From positions 1-64,000 of the forward strand of contig CAZJLP010000011.1 of the NCBI GenBank assembly GCA_964546955.1: a DNA stretch of 64,000 nt, given 5' to 3'. The notes under the pieces were generated by a model that was not told the origin of the DNA, did no database searches, and saw only the letters and a program-made list of their open reading frames with translations. Of this stretch, positions 15,807 to 24,741 are shown in pieces. Origin of the DNA: CAZJLP01 sp964546955 (GTDB lineage: Bacteria > Verrucomicrobiota > Verrucomicrobiia > Opitutales > Opitutaceae). Every line of letters begins with the position of its first letter. Within the stretch, counting starts at the first letter, position 1. The translations under genes and the position numbers were made by a program.

Positions 15807-18521
15807 TTACTTCAGCACCTCGGCGAGCTTGCCAGGTTCTTTGCCGCCGCCCATGGCGAAGTCAGGTTTTCCCCCTCCTTTACCGCCGAGTTTGGCCGTC
15901 ACTTCGGCGATAATCTTGCCCGCCTGGTGACCGGCTTTGATCGCGGCGGGCGACGCAAAGGCAACGAGAGAAGTCTTTTCGCCGAAAGCGGCGCCGAGCG
16001 TGACGACGCCTTCCCCGATCTTGGCCAGGACTTGGGAGCCGAGACTGCGCAACGCTTCGGGGGAATCGACCGTGACCGGCGCGGACAAAAATTTCAGGCC
16101 ATCGCGCAAGGTTGCCCTGGCGGCGAGTTCTTCCGCGAGTCCGGCGGAGGCCTTTTGCTCGAAGGCCTTGAGTTTCTTTTCCAGCTCGGATTTTTCCGCG
16201 AGGATGAGCTCCAGGCGTTTCTCCGCATCGGCCGGCGACACTTTGAGCTTTTCGCTGATGGTCCGCAGCCGCTTTTCGTGTTCGTGCACGAGCGCGAAGG
16301 CGGCGCTCCCGGCCACCGCTTCGATGCGGCGGGTGCCGGCGGCGATGGCGCTTTCGCCGACGATCTTGATCAGGCCGATCTCGCCGGTGGTGGAAACATG
16401 AGTGCCGCCGCACAGCTCACGGCTGTAGCCCCCAATATCCACCACGCGCACCATCTTGCCGTATTTGTCGCCGAAGAAGGCGAGGGTACCCTCCGGTTTC
16501 TTGTCGAATTCGGTTTCGTAGGCTTCGACCCGCGCGTTATCGATGACCTTCTCATTGACCAGCTGTTCGACCTCGTGAAGCTGTCCGGGCGTCATCGCCT
16601 CGAAATGGGAAAAATCGAAACGCATTCGATCCGGCGTCTTGGACGTACCCGCCTGCCGCACATGCGGGCCAAGGACCTTGCGGAGAGCCCAGTGGATCAA
16701 ATGCGCGGCCGAGTGATGGCGCGAAATCGCGCGCCGGCGCCCGATGTCTAATGTCAACTCCGCTGTGGCGGACTTGAGGTTTTGGGTCTTGAGTTTTGCG
16801 TTTTGCGTCGGGTCGACCTTGTGCAGGTGACGGCCGGACTTGTCCTTGATCGTGTCGACGATCGTGAAGCGTTCGCCAGCCACCGTCGCGGTGCCCGTGT
16901 CGCCCGCCTGACCGCCCATCTCCGCGTAGAAAGGCGTTCGGTCGAACACGACATAACTGTCTTTTTCGGTGTGAACCACGTCCATCACGACAGCGGTCAC
17001 CGGTTTTTCCGTATCCACGATATACCCGGTGAAGAGCGAAGCTTCAAAACTAGCAGAGGCGTCGCCTTCCGTCGCTGCCACGATGATTTCCTTTTTTTGA
17101 GCAGCACGCGCCCGCTCGCGCTGCTTTTCCATTTCCACGTCAAAACCGTTGGTGTCGACGGTCAGGCCGCGTTCCGTTGCGAGGAGCTGGGTCATGTCGA
17201 GCGGGAATCCGTAGGTATCGTACAGCTCGAATGCGGCCGCGCCACTGATCGTGCCGGAGCTCGTCGCTTTGTTGAAGTTCTGAAGCCCTCGGTCGAGGGT
17301 TCGCCCAAAGCTTTCCTCTTCACTGCGGATAGCCCGACGGACGATGTCCTGTTGCTGCGAAAGTTCGGGGAACACCGGCCCGAGCGATTCGATCACGGGC
17401 GCGACGAGTTGCTCGAAGAAGCCGGTGGGGAGTCCCAGCTTCTTCCCGTAAAGGATCCCGCGACGAAGGATGCGTCGAATGACGTAGTTGCGTCCTTCGT
17501 TGCTGGGCAGGATACCGTCGGCAATCGCGCAGCTGACGCAGCGGGCGTGATCGGCGAGCACGCGAAACGCAACGTCGATATTTTCCTGTTCGGTCAGCCC
17601 CTCGCGTTTGGTTGGAACCGTGCCCTTATAGGTCTTTTTCGAAAGGTGCGCGATCGTTTTGAACAGCGGCGCAAAAACATCCGCGTTGTAGTTGGACGGC
17701 TCGGCGGAGAAATCTTTGAAGCCTTTGGTCGTCGCGTGAATGCCCGCGACGCGTTCGAAGCCCATGCCGGTGTCGACGTGTTTCGCCGCGAGCGGCGAAA
17801 ACGTTCCGTCGGCGTTCGCGTTGAATTGGATAAAAACGTGGTTCCAGATCTCGATGCAGCGCGATGAACTCGAGTTCACGAGTTTGCGCCCCGCCTGTTC
17901 ATCGTCCGAGGGCAGAAGATTGAAATGGATTTCCGAGCAGGGACCGCAGGGGCCCGTGTCGCCCATCATCCAAAAATTGTCCTTTTTGTTGCCGTTGACG
18001 ATGTGGACGGCCGGATCGAGACCTTCCTTTTTGAAAATGCCGGCCCAGATGTCGTAGGCTTCCTGGTCGAACTCCGAAGGATCGTTTTTCGATTTATCCG
18101 GGGAGTACACCGTCGCGAACAAACGCTTGCCCGGAATGCCCCAGACTTTCGTGATCAGTTCCCAGCCCCACTGCAGCGATTCCTTTTTGAAATAGTCGCC
18201 GAAGGACCAGTTCCCCAGCATCTCGAACATCGTGTGGTGGTACGTATCGAAGCCGACGTCCTCCAGATCGTTGTGCTTGCCGCCCGCGCGGATGCATTTC
18301 TGGGTGTCCGCCGCCCGGGTGTCCTTGCCGGGCCGAACGCCGGCCCATTTCGAAACATCAGGCTGCTTTTCGCCCAGGAAAATCGGCACGAACTGATTCA
18401 TTCCGGCATTCGTGAACAGCAATCCGGGCGAGTCCGGCATCAGCGAAGACGACGGCACAATCGTGTGGCCTTGCTGGGCAAAGAAATCGAGGAAGCTCTG
18501 GCGAATCTCGGCGGAGGTCAT
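15807..18521 (-). CDS. alaS: alanyl-tRNA synthetase
   Basis: The 904-residue protein is full length for AlaRS, the class II enzyme that charges tRNA-Ala. The N-terminal SFLDFFAQQGH and MPDSPGLLFTNAGMNQF segments start the catalytic domain. The editing domain has HSAAHLIHWAL (HxxxH) and CGGTH, which bind zinc and clear mischarged serine. A Gly-rich C-terminal C-Ala domain ends in GGGGK/GGGKEPG. A short segment near residue 555-560 (QNAKLKTQNLKS) looks like a low-complexity insertion between domains. leuB lies upstream on the same strand, 99 bases away. Confidence 0.97.
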   Translation of the reverse strand: MTSAEIRQSFLDFFAQQGHTIVPSSSLMPDSPGLLFTNAGMNQFVPIFLGEKQPDVSKWAGVRPGKDTRAADTQKCIRAGGKHNDLEDVGFDTYHHTMFEMLGNWSFGDYFKKESLQWGWELITKVWGIPGKRLFATVYSPDKSKNDPSEFDQEAYDIWAGIFKKEGLDPAVHIVNGNKKDNFWMMGDTGPCGPCSEIHFNLLPSDDEQAGRKLVNSSSSRCIEIWNHVFIQFNANADGTFSPLAAKHVDTGMGFERVAGIHATTKGFKDFSAEPSNYNADVFAPLFKTIAHLSKKTYKGTVPTKREGLTEQENIDVAFRVLADHARCVSCAIADGILPSNEGRNYVIRRILRRGILYGKKLGLPTGFFEQLVAPVIESLGPVFPELSQQQDIVRRAIRSEEESFGRTLDRGLQNFNKATSSGTISGAAAFELYDTYGFPLDMTQLLATERGLTVDTNGFDVEMEKQRERARAAQKKEIIVAATEGDASASFEASLFTGYIVDTEKPVTAVVMDVVHTEKDSYVVFDRTPFYAEMGGQAGDTGTATVAGERFTIVDTIKDKSGRHLHKVDPTQNAKLKTQNLKSATAELTLDIGRRRAISRHHSAAHLIHWALRKVLGPHVRQAGTSKTPDRMRFDFSHFEAMTPGQLHEVEQLVNEKVIDNARVEAYETEFDKKPEGTLAFFGDKYGKMVRVVDIGGYSRELCGGTHVSTTGEIGLIKIVGESAIAAGTRRIEAVAGSAAFALVHEHEKRLRTISEKLKVSPADAEKRLELILAEKSELEKKLKAFEQKASAGLAEELAARATLRDGLKFLSAPVTVDSPEALRSLGSQVLAKIGEGVVTLGAAFGEKTSLVAFASPAAIKAGHQAGKIIAEVTAKLGGKGGGKPDFAMGGGKEPGKLAEVLK

Positions 18522-18530
18522 GGGAAGGAG

Positions 18531-18593
18531 GCGAGTAGCGGGTGGGCGGGTCGCGAGTGGATTACGAGACAGAGAGTAGTGGGAAGCGGGGCT
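18531..18593. repeat. degenerate one-armed heptamer array B (GCGAGTA type)
   Basis: About nine contiguous 7-base units begin GCGAGTA and decay along the array; the first four and the AGAGTAG unit at 18573-18579 are recognisable. No opposite arm follows. Instead the array runs into a GC-rich hairpin (GGGCTCGCC facing GGCGAAGCCC, about 18589-18611) at the leuB end. The unit resembles that of array E at 34984. Confidence 0.4.
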
Positions 18594-18620
18594 CGCCTTA
18601 CGGCGAAGCCCTGCGTTCGT

Positions 18621-19721
18621 TCACAGCGCAGAAATGATGGCATCCGCCATCTGCTTTGTCGTCACGCTCGGGCGGCCAAACGCGATATCTCCCGTGCGGG
18701 TACCGCCGGTGACCGCCTTCTTGACGGCGGCTTCGATCCGCGTCGCGATTTTGTCCAAGCCAAAACTGAAGCGCAGCATGAGCGCGGCGGACAACACCTG
18801 CGCGCACGGGTTCGCGATGCCCTTTCCCGCGATGTCGGGAGCGGTGCCGCCCGCGGGTTCGTAGAGTCCGAAAGGCAGACCGAGCGAATTCTTGCCGGCG
18901 CCAAGCGAGGCCGAGGAGAGCATGCCCAGGGAGCCGCAAATCACGGCCATCTCGTCGGAGAGAATGTCGCCGAACATGTTTTCGGTCACAAACACGTCGA
19001 ATTGATTGGGATTTCGCGCGAGTTGCATCGCCGCGTTGTCGACATACATGTGGGTGAGTTCGATCTCGGGGGCATGTTTTGCCACGTAATCGGTCACGGT
19101 CTTGCGCCACAACACGGAGGTCTCGAGCACGTTCGCCTTGTCGACCGAGCACAGTTTCTTCTTGCGAGAGCGGGCCGTGGCGATTGCGGTCGCCGTGATG
19201 CGCTCGATCTCGCTCTTGCGGTACACCATCGTATCGACCGCTTGGATATCGCCGTCGGGCAGGGTCGTGGTTGTCTTGGGTTGGCCGAAATAAACTCCGC
19301 CGGTCAGCTCACGGATGCAGACGATATCGATGCCGTCCGGGATGCGTTCGGTTTTCAGCGGCGACGCATCGGTCAATTCTCGATACAGCAGTCCCGGCCG
19401 GATATTGGCGAAAAGGGTGAAGTGCTTCCGCAGCGGCAGCAAGGCCGCGCGCTCGGGTTGCTCCTTCGGGGGAAGCTTTTCCCACTTCGGGCCTCCGACC
19501 GAACCAAAGAGGATCGCGTCAGCCTGTTCGCAGACCTTGAGGGTGGAATCGGGCAGGGCTTTGCCATGGTTGTCGATGCCCGCGCCGCCCACGTCGGCGG
19601 ACGTGTAGTCGAGCTTCAGGCTTTCGGCCTCCGCCACGTGCTTCAGCACGCGCAGGGCTTCGCTCATGACCTCGGGCCCAATGTAGTCTCCGGCAAGAAC
19701 CGCGAACTTGAGAGTCGGCAT
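18621..19721 (-). CDS. leuB: 3-isopropylmalate dehydrogenase
   Basis: LeuB oxidatively decarboxylates 3-isopropylmalate in leucine synthesis, using NAD+. From the ATG at 19721 the protein has 366 residues and begins MPTLKFAVLAGDYIGPEV. The family motifs are present: RPGLLYRELTDASPL, ELTGGVYFGQPK, and the nucleotide/metal segment ending GGTAPDIAGKGIANP. The frame is open 43 codons upstream, but that part is not protein-like. No other leucine genes are adjacent. alaS follows downstream. Confidence 0.95.
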   Translation of the reverse strand: MPTLKFAVLAGDYIGPEVMSEALRVLKHVAEAESLKLDYTSADVGGAGIDNHGKALPDSTLKVCEQADAILFGSVGGPKWEKLPPKEQPERAALLPLRKHFTLFANIRPGLLYRELTDASPLKTERIPDGIDIVCIRELTGGVYFGQPKTTTTLPDGDIQAVDTMVYRKSEIERITATAIATARSRKKKLCSVDKANVLETSVLWRKTVTDYVAKHAPEIELTHMYVDNAAMQLARNPNQFDVFVTENMFGDILSDEMAVICGSLGMLSSASLGAGKNSLGLPFGLYEPAGGTAPDIAGKGIANPCAQVLSAALMLRFSFGLDKIATRIEAAVKKAVTGGTRTGDIAFGRPSVTTKQMADAIISAL

Positions 19722-19910
19722 AAAGAACGACCTAAGCAGCAGGCCGGGAGGGGTGGCAAGCCTCGGCGCGCTTTTGCGCTGATCCCCCCGTTTCTCATGG
19801 GCGTCGCAGGATAAAGCCGGTATTCGATATGGAGATGCCGATCCAAGCATCTGCGGGGCCTTCGGCGGGGATTCCTCTGCCCGCTGCAGCCCAATGAGCG
19901 ATGGTCTGTC

Positions 19911-20291
19911 CTAAACTGCGGTCGAACTTTCCCCGGGCGAGTTCCCGTCGCCAGCCATGGGAGCGACGCTTCCGCTGCCGAGAGGAGGAGTGCTGCCACT
20001 GCCGATCAGTCCGAGCAAGGTCAGCACCGTGCGATACTGGTCCTGAAGGCGAGATCTTGCCGCGGCATCGGCTTCCTCCCATTCAGCCTTTTGCGTGACG
20101 TAGTTGATTCGCCCGTGGGCAAACAGCATCTGGATTTCGGGCGGCAACTGGGGGAAGTTTTGGGAAATGGCGACCCGCACCAGTAGTCGCTCCTGCGGAC
20201 GGACGGACGATGGATCGTTTCCAAGCTGGATCCACATGAACGCAAGCAAGTCGATGCTGGCGTCGAGATCAGGTTCGCTGAGAGTATACAT
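19911..20291 (-). CDS. small protein of unknown function
   Basis: From MYTLSEPDLDAS at 20291 this gives 126 residues, helical and acidic, ending in a Gly/Ser/Pro-rich low-complexity tail. ATG codons at 20369 and 20510 are alternatives and would add 26 or 73 residues, of which the 20369 version is plausible. No Shine-Dalgarno sequence decides between them. I recognise no family or motif. Confidence 0.5.
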   Translation of the reverse strand: MYTLSEPDLDASIDLLAFMWIQLGNDPSSVRPQERLLVRVAISQNFPQLPPEIQMLFAHGRINYVTQKAEWEEADAAARSRLQDQYRTVLTLLGLIGSGSTPPLGSGSVAPMAGDGNSPGESSTAV

Positions 20292-20542
20292 GGCGCACGA
20301 TTCTAGAATAAGCTCCGCCTTCGACTGCCTGCCCCCGCTTGGCCGACTAATCTTTTGCGACTCTACCATGATACTACCAGCCCAGAAGCGCAAGCTTGCG
20401 GGAAGATCCGTTAGGGCAGCGTGTGAGAATGACGCAGTGCAGATAGGGAGCATTTGGCATTCGCGTCGGGAGAAAATTGAGACGGCGCTAAATACCCGGC
20501 GAAGTAGCAAACGACCGCCGCTCTCAATTCAGTTTATCCGTC

Positions 20543-22549
20543 TTACGGAGACACGTTTGAGGCCCGTTTCAAGACCACGGAGCTTTGCTCTGCTTTCACA
20601 ATGCGATCGAAAAACGTGCGGACTTTTTCGTACTGTGCGGCCGGAATATTCGAGGATTTCAACTTCAGCGATCGTTCGAAGACAAACACCCCGTCCTGGG
20701 CTGCGCCTTTTGCACGGTAGCTGCCAAAATCCGTCTCCAGTTGCACGCCGGCGAACTCATCGTCGATCACAAAGCCCAACGGTAGTTCGATCTCAGCCCG
20801 TTCCTGGAGGCTCAGGGGTTCAATCACGATCGGTTGAACCCGTTCTTTTTTCTTCAATGCGCTCGTCGTCCGCCGGTTCACGACGACGGGTTTGAAGGTC
20901 AAAAGCTCATCGCGCATGGCCATCCCATAGCTCGGCGATTGAAAGTCGATCGACAGGTCGAAACGCGCATCGTCGAAGAAGTCCTTGGCTTCCACGCGCG
21001 ATGCTTTAGGAGTGGCGAGGGTGGCGCTGAGCCAGCTTTCAATGGTCTTCCGGTACTCCGACGGAGATTCGCTCAGGTATTGGCCGCGCGCGTCGGCGGA
21101 AGCGTGGCGGAAAAATCGCTCCTCGATCGTGCCCTGCAACGCGCCCCATTTTCCCAGCTTGGCTCTAATGGTCCGTTCGATGCGGTTTCCGTCCTCCGGC
21201 AGGACGGGCAGCCGGAACAAGCCGCCGTGCTCTGTCGCCATGAGCAGCGCCTGTCCGCCGGCGGTTTCTTCCGACAGCAAACCCGGTGGCGTATAGGTGT
21301 TGGTCGGATCGAAGATCAACAGCCGGCCCAGGGCCGGGTGGGCGACCACGGCAGCCGCCTCGAAGGAGTCGTCCACCTTGATCGCGAGGATGCAGTGATT
21401 AAACTGTATGGCCGAAGGCCAGATTTCCTGGACGTGAGTGGGGTCTCCGGAAAAGACCGCGAGGGGATACGACGTCACGCCCAGCTCTTGCAGCATCGCG
21501 CTGAGGAGATTCGCCTTGTCCTTGCAGTCGCCGTAGTTGCACTTGAATACTCGGGGGGCTGGCCGCGGCACCATGCCTCCGCCGGTGCTGGCGTTGAGTG
21601 TAAGCGATATGTAATTCACCTTCTGCGCGTAACGGCACAGTGCGTGGATCCGTTCCCAACGGGAGTTTTTGCCGGCGGTCAATTCCCCGACCTTTGCTTT
21701 GATCGACTCGTCCGTGGAGCAGACTTCGCTGTAGCGCGCCGCGAAATAAGCGGAGATTTCCGCCCACGATCCAAACGTTTTCATCCGATCTTTCGCCGCG
21801 AGGGGCCGGGGCGGCTTTAGATCGACCGCGAGCCAGGGCCCATGGGTGAGCGCGGTGGGTGCGAAAGGTTCGGGCTCGAGGGCCGGCAGTTTCCTCAGGG
21901 TCCAGGTTCGCGTGTGACCCTGGACGGTCGGTTCGATCTCGGTATGATTGAACGTTCGCGCCTCCACCTGCCACCCCGCCGGCACGGTGAGGCTGTAGCT
22001 CGATTGCTCGGCGGGGTACCGGCTGCTGAAATGCCAGATTTCCTGCGCCACGAACGGTTTTACCTCGAGTTGCGCCTCGTAACCGAAGATCGAGCCCGGA
22101 ACCGCGTCTTCGACGGCAGACAGGATTTGCTGGCGGTTCTCACCATAAAGCTCGAGCGCGGTGCCGTACACGGCGGCGTCGACAATCCTATTCCCGGCGA
22201 GAGCGACAACCTGGCCGTCCGGGCGCAAGACCCAGGCTTTGAGTGAGCGGACTTTGTCCGAACCGGAATCGTAGGTGACGCTGGCCACCGCCGTCTGCTG
22301 GCCTTCTCGTGTGACGACACGAATCGCTTTGCGCAGGCGTTGATGAAAGATCCCGTCCTTGGTGACTTCGGCCGCGCTCTCGTCGAGCAGGACAATGGCG
22401 GCATTTTCGCCTGCGGCTTTCGAGCCTGAGGCAATCGCGGTCAGCCAATCGGGCGCGCGCGTCTTCGCGGCGGCCGGGGCGGCGGCGAAGGCGGCGAGAG
22501 CGGCTAGAACCATCAGGAAGCGAAGACCGATCGAGACGTGCATGTGCAA
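20543..22549 (-). CDS. DUF3857 / transglutaminase-like exported protein with intact catalytic Cys
   Basis: The 668-residue protein has a signal peptide (cleaved after about residue 28, APAAA-K). Next come an N-terminal DUF3857 beta domain (about 50-250), a transglutaminase-like domain (about 290-430) and a C-terminal beta-rich region. The papain-like triad is complete: Cys in NYGDCKDKANLL, His in FNHCILAIKV and Asp in IFDPTNTY. Such proteins are periplasmic or outer-membrane associated; substrates are unknown. It is the last of three tandem paralogous genes on the minus strand. Its start codon abuts the stop of the next gene (22550), which suggests one transcript. Confidence 0.88.
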   Translation of the reverse strand: MHMHVSIGLRFLMVLAALAAFAAAPAAAKTRAPDWLTAIASGSKAAGENAAIVLLDESAAEVTKDGIFHQRLRKAIRVVTREGQQTAVASVTYDSGSDKVRSLKAWVLRPDGQVVALAGNRIVDAAVYGTALELYGENRQQILSAVEDAVPGSIFGYEAQLEVKPFVAQEIWHFSSRYPAEQSSYSLTVPAGWQVEARTFNHTEIEPTVQGHTRTWTLRKLPALEPEPFAPTALTHGPWLAVDLKPPRPLAAKDRMKTFGSWAEISAYFAARYSEVCSTDESIKAKVGELTAGKNSRWERIHALCRYAQKVNYISLTLNASTGGGMVPRPAPRVFKCNYGDCKDKANLLSAMLQELGVTSYPLAVFSGDPTHVQEIWPSAIQFNHCILAIKVDDSFEAAAVVAHPALGRLLIFDPTNTYTPPGLLSEETAGGQALLMATEHGGLFRLPVLPEDGNRIERTIRAKLGKWGALQGTIEERFFRHASADARGQYLSESPSEYRKTIESWLSATLATPKASRVEAKDFFDDARFDLSIDFQSPSYGMAMRDELLTFKPVVVNRRTTSALKKKERVQPIVIEPLSLQERAEIELPLGFVIDDEFAGVQLETDFGSYRAKGAAQDGVFVFERSLKLKSSNIPAAQYEKVRTFFDRIVKAEQSSVVLKRASNVSP

Positions 22550-24559
22550 TCAGCGGGACTCGGACGATCCCGCTTTTTGCGCGGGTATGGCGGATTCGGT
22601 GGCAGCGGCAGCGTCGGGTTTCGGAGCCGAGTCCTTTCGCCTGAGCGTGAGAGCGTGGCGATCGCGGCTTTGCACCGACTCGAAGGAGTGTTTCAGCGGT
22701 TCGTAAGCCGCTCGACTGAAAAAGACCCCGTTGAGGACAAGGTGACGTTTATAGTCGAATCGTCCCGTGCTGCGGCTGACGCCGATCGTTGCCTCGTAGT
22801 TGCCCATTCCAAGATCGATTCGCCCGGGGGTACTGCCGGCCTCGAGTTGAAACTCCTTTGGGGGCTGAATCGAGATTTCGTCGATTTCGGTGGTGCGATA
22901 GCGAAAAACAATATCCGTGCGACGAGTCGATGCATCGAAACGCGGCGGCGCGTTTTTGTGGAAGACGGCCGGCTGGAAAATAAGCCGCGAACCGGTCCGC
23001 TCGGCATAGGCGGGAACGCGGAGCCGGTAGGCGACCTTCAGCGGCAGCGTCGGGTCGGAGGCGTTCTCGATTTTGACTTCAGACACTTCGGCCGATTTGA
23101 GCGTTTCCTGAACGTGTTCGCGGACGAGAGTAGCGCGGTGCTCGGGCGACGCGGCGTCGAAGATCTCCTTCATGTCCGCGTCCCAGAGACCCGCATATTC
23201 CAATGTCACGGTGCCCTCCAAATTGCCTTCTTCGTCGAGTTCGAAGGCCGCTTTCCTCCGCCGGCTATTTTTTTCCGCCGAGCTTCCGGGAACAAGCTGA
23301 GGCTGCAGCCCCTTGGGGTCCGAGACCAAGGCGCCGGTATCGCTGTGATTCCAGGACAGGCAGCCCGGAGGGAGAAAGGCACTGCCGGGATCGAAAAACT
23401 CCCAATCGTTCATTTTAACCGCGGCGACGTAGTGAGTCATGACAAACGGCTCGGTCATTTCTTTTTGAAAGAGGATAAGATTGCGATCGTTTGCCATGGC
23501 GATCCGCGCGTCAAAACCCGCGCCGCGAGCCATGGCTACAAAAAGTTCGTTGATGTCCGCCGGCATACCGTGACCCAGTTTGAGCGTTTCGGTCGCGTTG
23601 CGGTTGAATTCCATTTTCTGGCGCTGTTCTTCGGTGTATCGAGCACTGTCTCGCGTCCGCTTGACGATCTTCGTCCGGCAGAAGTCGTAAATGCGTCGAA
23701 TTTGCTCCTCGCGGGATTCGGAAGGCTTCACGAGCTTTGAAACCGCTTCCTTGATCGCCTTGGTCGGTTTGATGCCGTCGATGTTGTTTTCATAGAGGTT
23801 GGAAGAGCGGGAAGCCCAGTATTCTCCCGTTTTCATGGCGTCGTCTGGCGTGTAATAGAGCATCACCACTGATTGGCTCTGAAGCGCGGGTGGACCAAAG
23901 GGCTCCTCCTCATGGGCGCGAAGGTTACTCATCTCAAAAGTGTAGTACCCGTCCTTGTCCTGGTTCAGCTTGCGGTGCGGAGTATTGAAGAAAAGACAGC
24001 GTACGCCCATCGAGCTGCGTTCCAGCAAGCGCACTTTGTAGCGGACAACCCGGGCGGGATGCTCGCCTTGGAAGTACAGGGGCACATACCATGGGAGACC
24101 CGCTGTGAGAGTCGTGTACCGGTATTCGACGATGACCCCGGGCTGGATTCCCGGCGGCGAAAACGATTTTACCGTCATGCGCACGTTGCCGGTTTTGATC
24201 ACGTCGCGATCGTAAATTTCTTTCTTGTTCAAGACTACCGTCGTTCCGTCGGGCTTGATCGTCCTGACCTCAAGTTTCGAGATGCGGTTGTCCTTGCTAT
24301 AGGGAAGTTCGATCTTCGAAAGCTTTTCGACGCCCCGTTCCGAATAGACGCGCAGACGCACGAACCATTGCGTTTCCATGTCGCCGTCCAGCATGTCGTA
24401 CACCGCTTCGGTCAATAGGATTTCGACCCCGGCGTCGGGATCGATTGCCGATTGGGTGAGCTTGAATTCCGCCGGGTCGATCGCCGGCCACTTTGGCGCG
24501 GCTTGAAGAGCTGCGTTGACTGCAGCGGCCATGATGATGAGTGCCCATGAGCGGCGCAT
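22550..24559 (-). CDS. DUF3857 / transglutaminase-fold protein lacking the catalytic Cys
   Basis: Taken from MRRSWALIIM at 24559, the protein has 669 residues with a signal peptide ending ALQAA-PKW and the same domain order as the gene downstream. The position of the catalytic Cys is occupied by Met in the segment LGHGMPADINELF. His (MTHYVAAVKM) and Asp (FFDPGS) are kept. It is therefore a likely pseudo-enzyme, a binding or structural version of the fold. The reading frame is open 112 codons upstream of the chosen start, but without protein character. It is much closer in sequence to the third paralogue than to the first. Confidence 0.88.
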   Translation of the reverse strand: MRRSWALIIMAAAVNAALQAAPKWPAIDPAEFKLTQSAIDPDAGVEILLTEAVYDMLDGDMETQWFVRLRVYSERGVEKLSKIELPYSKDNRISKLEVRTIKPDGTTVVLNKKEIYDRDVIKTGNVRMTVKSFSPPGIQPGVIVEYRYTTLTAGLPWYVPLYFQGEHPARVVRYKVRLLERSSMGVRCLFFNTPHRKLNQDKDGYYTFEMSNLRAHEEEPFGPPALQSQSVVMLYYTPDDAMKTGEYWASRSSNLYENNIDGIKPTKAIKEAVSKLVKPSESREEQIRRIYDFCRTKIVKRTRDSARYTEEQRQKMEFNRNATETLKLGHGMPADINELFVAMARGAGFDARIAMANDRNLILFQKEMTEPFVMTHYVAAVKMNDWEFFDPGSAFLPPGCLSWNHSDTGALVSDPKGLQPQLVPGSSAEKNSRRRKAAFELDEEGNLEGTVTLEYAGLWDADMKEIFDAASPEHRATLVREHVQETLKSAEVSEVKIENASDPTLPLKVAYRLRVPAYAERTGSRLIFQPAVFHKNAPPRFDASTRRTDIVFRYRTTEIDEISIQPPKEFQLEAGSTPGRIDLGMGNYEATIGVSRSTGRFDYKRHLVLNGVFFSRAAYEPLKHSFESVQSRDRHALTLRRKDSAPKPDAAAATESAIPAQKAGSSESR

Positions 24560-24741
24560 CGGAGAAAGGTGTGAAGGTTGAAGTGGAGGTATGCGGAGCC
24601 CGGGCGGGAGGCCGCCGGGAATGGCGCGGAAGCTGGTTCTTCCATCGGCTTGGAAGCCGACAACGTGAGAATTTTCACGGGACGGGTATCCGAGTCCACG
24701 CCAAAATGCCATTCGCTGGCAATCGTTCGGGGCCGGCCGCG

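Noticed and set aside
24560..24741. Purine-rich stretch between two DUF3857 genes as another heptamer array
   Set aside because: Units do not keep a constant period beyond three and there is no opposite arm.
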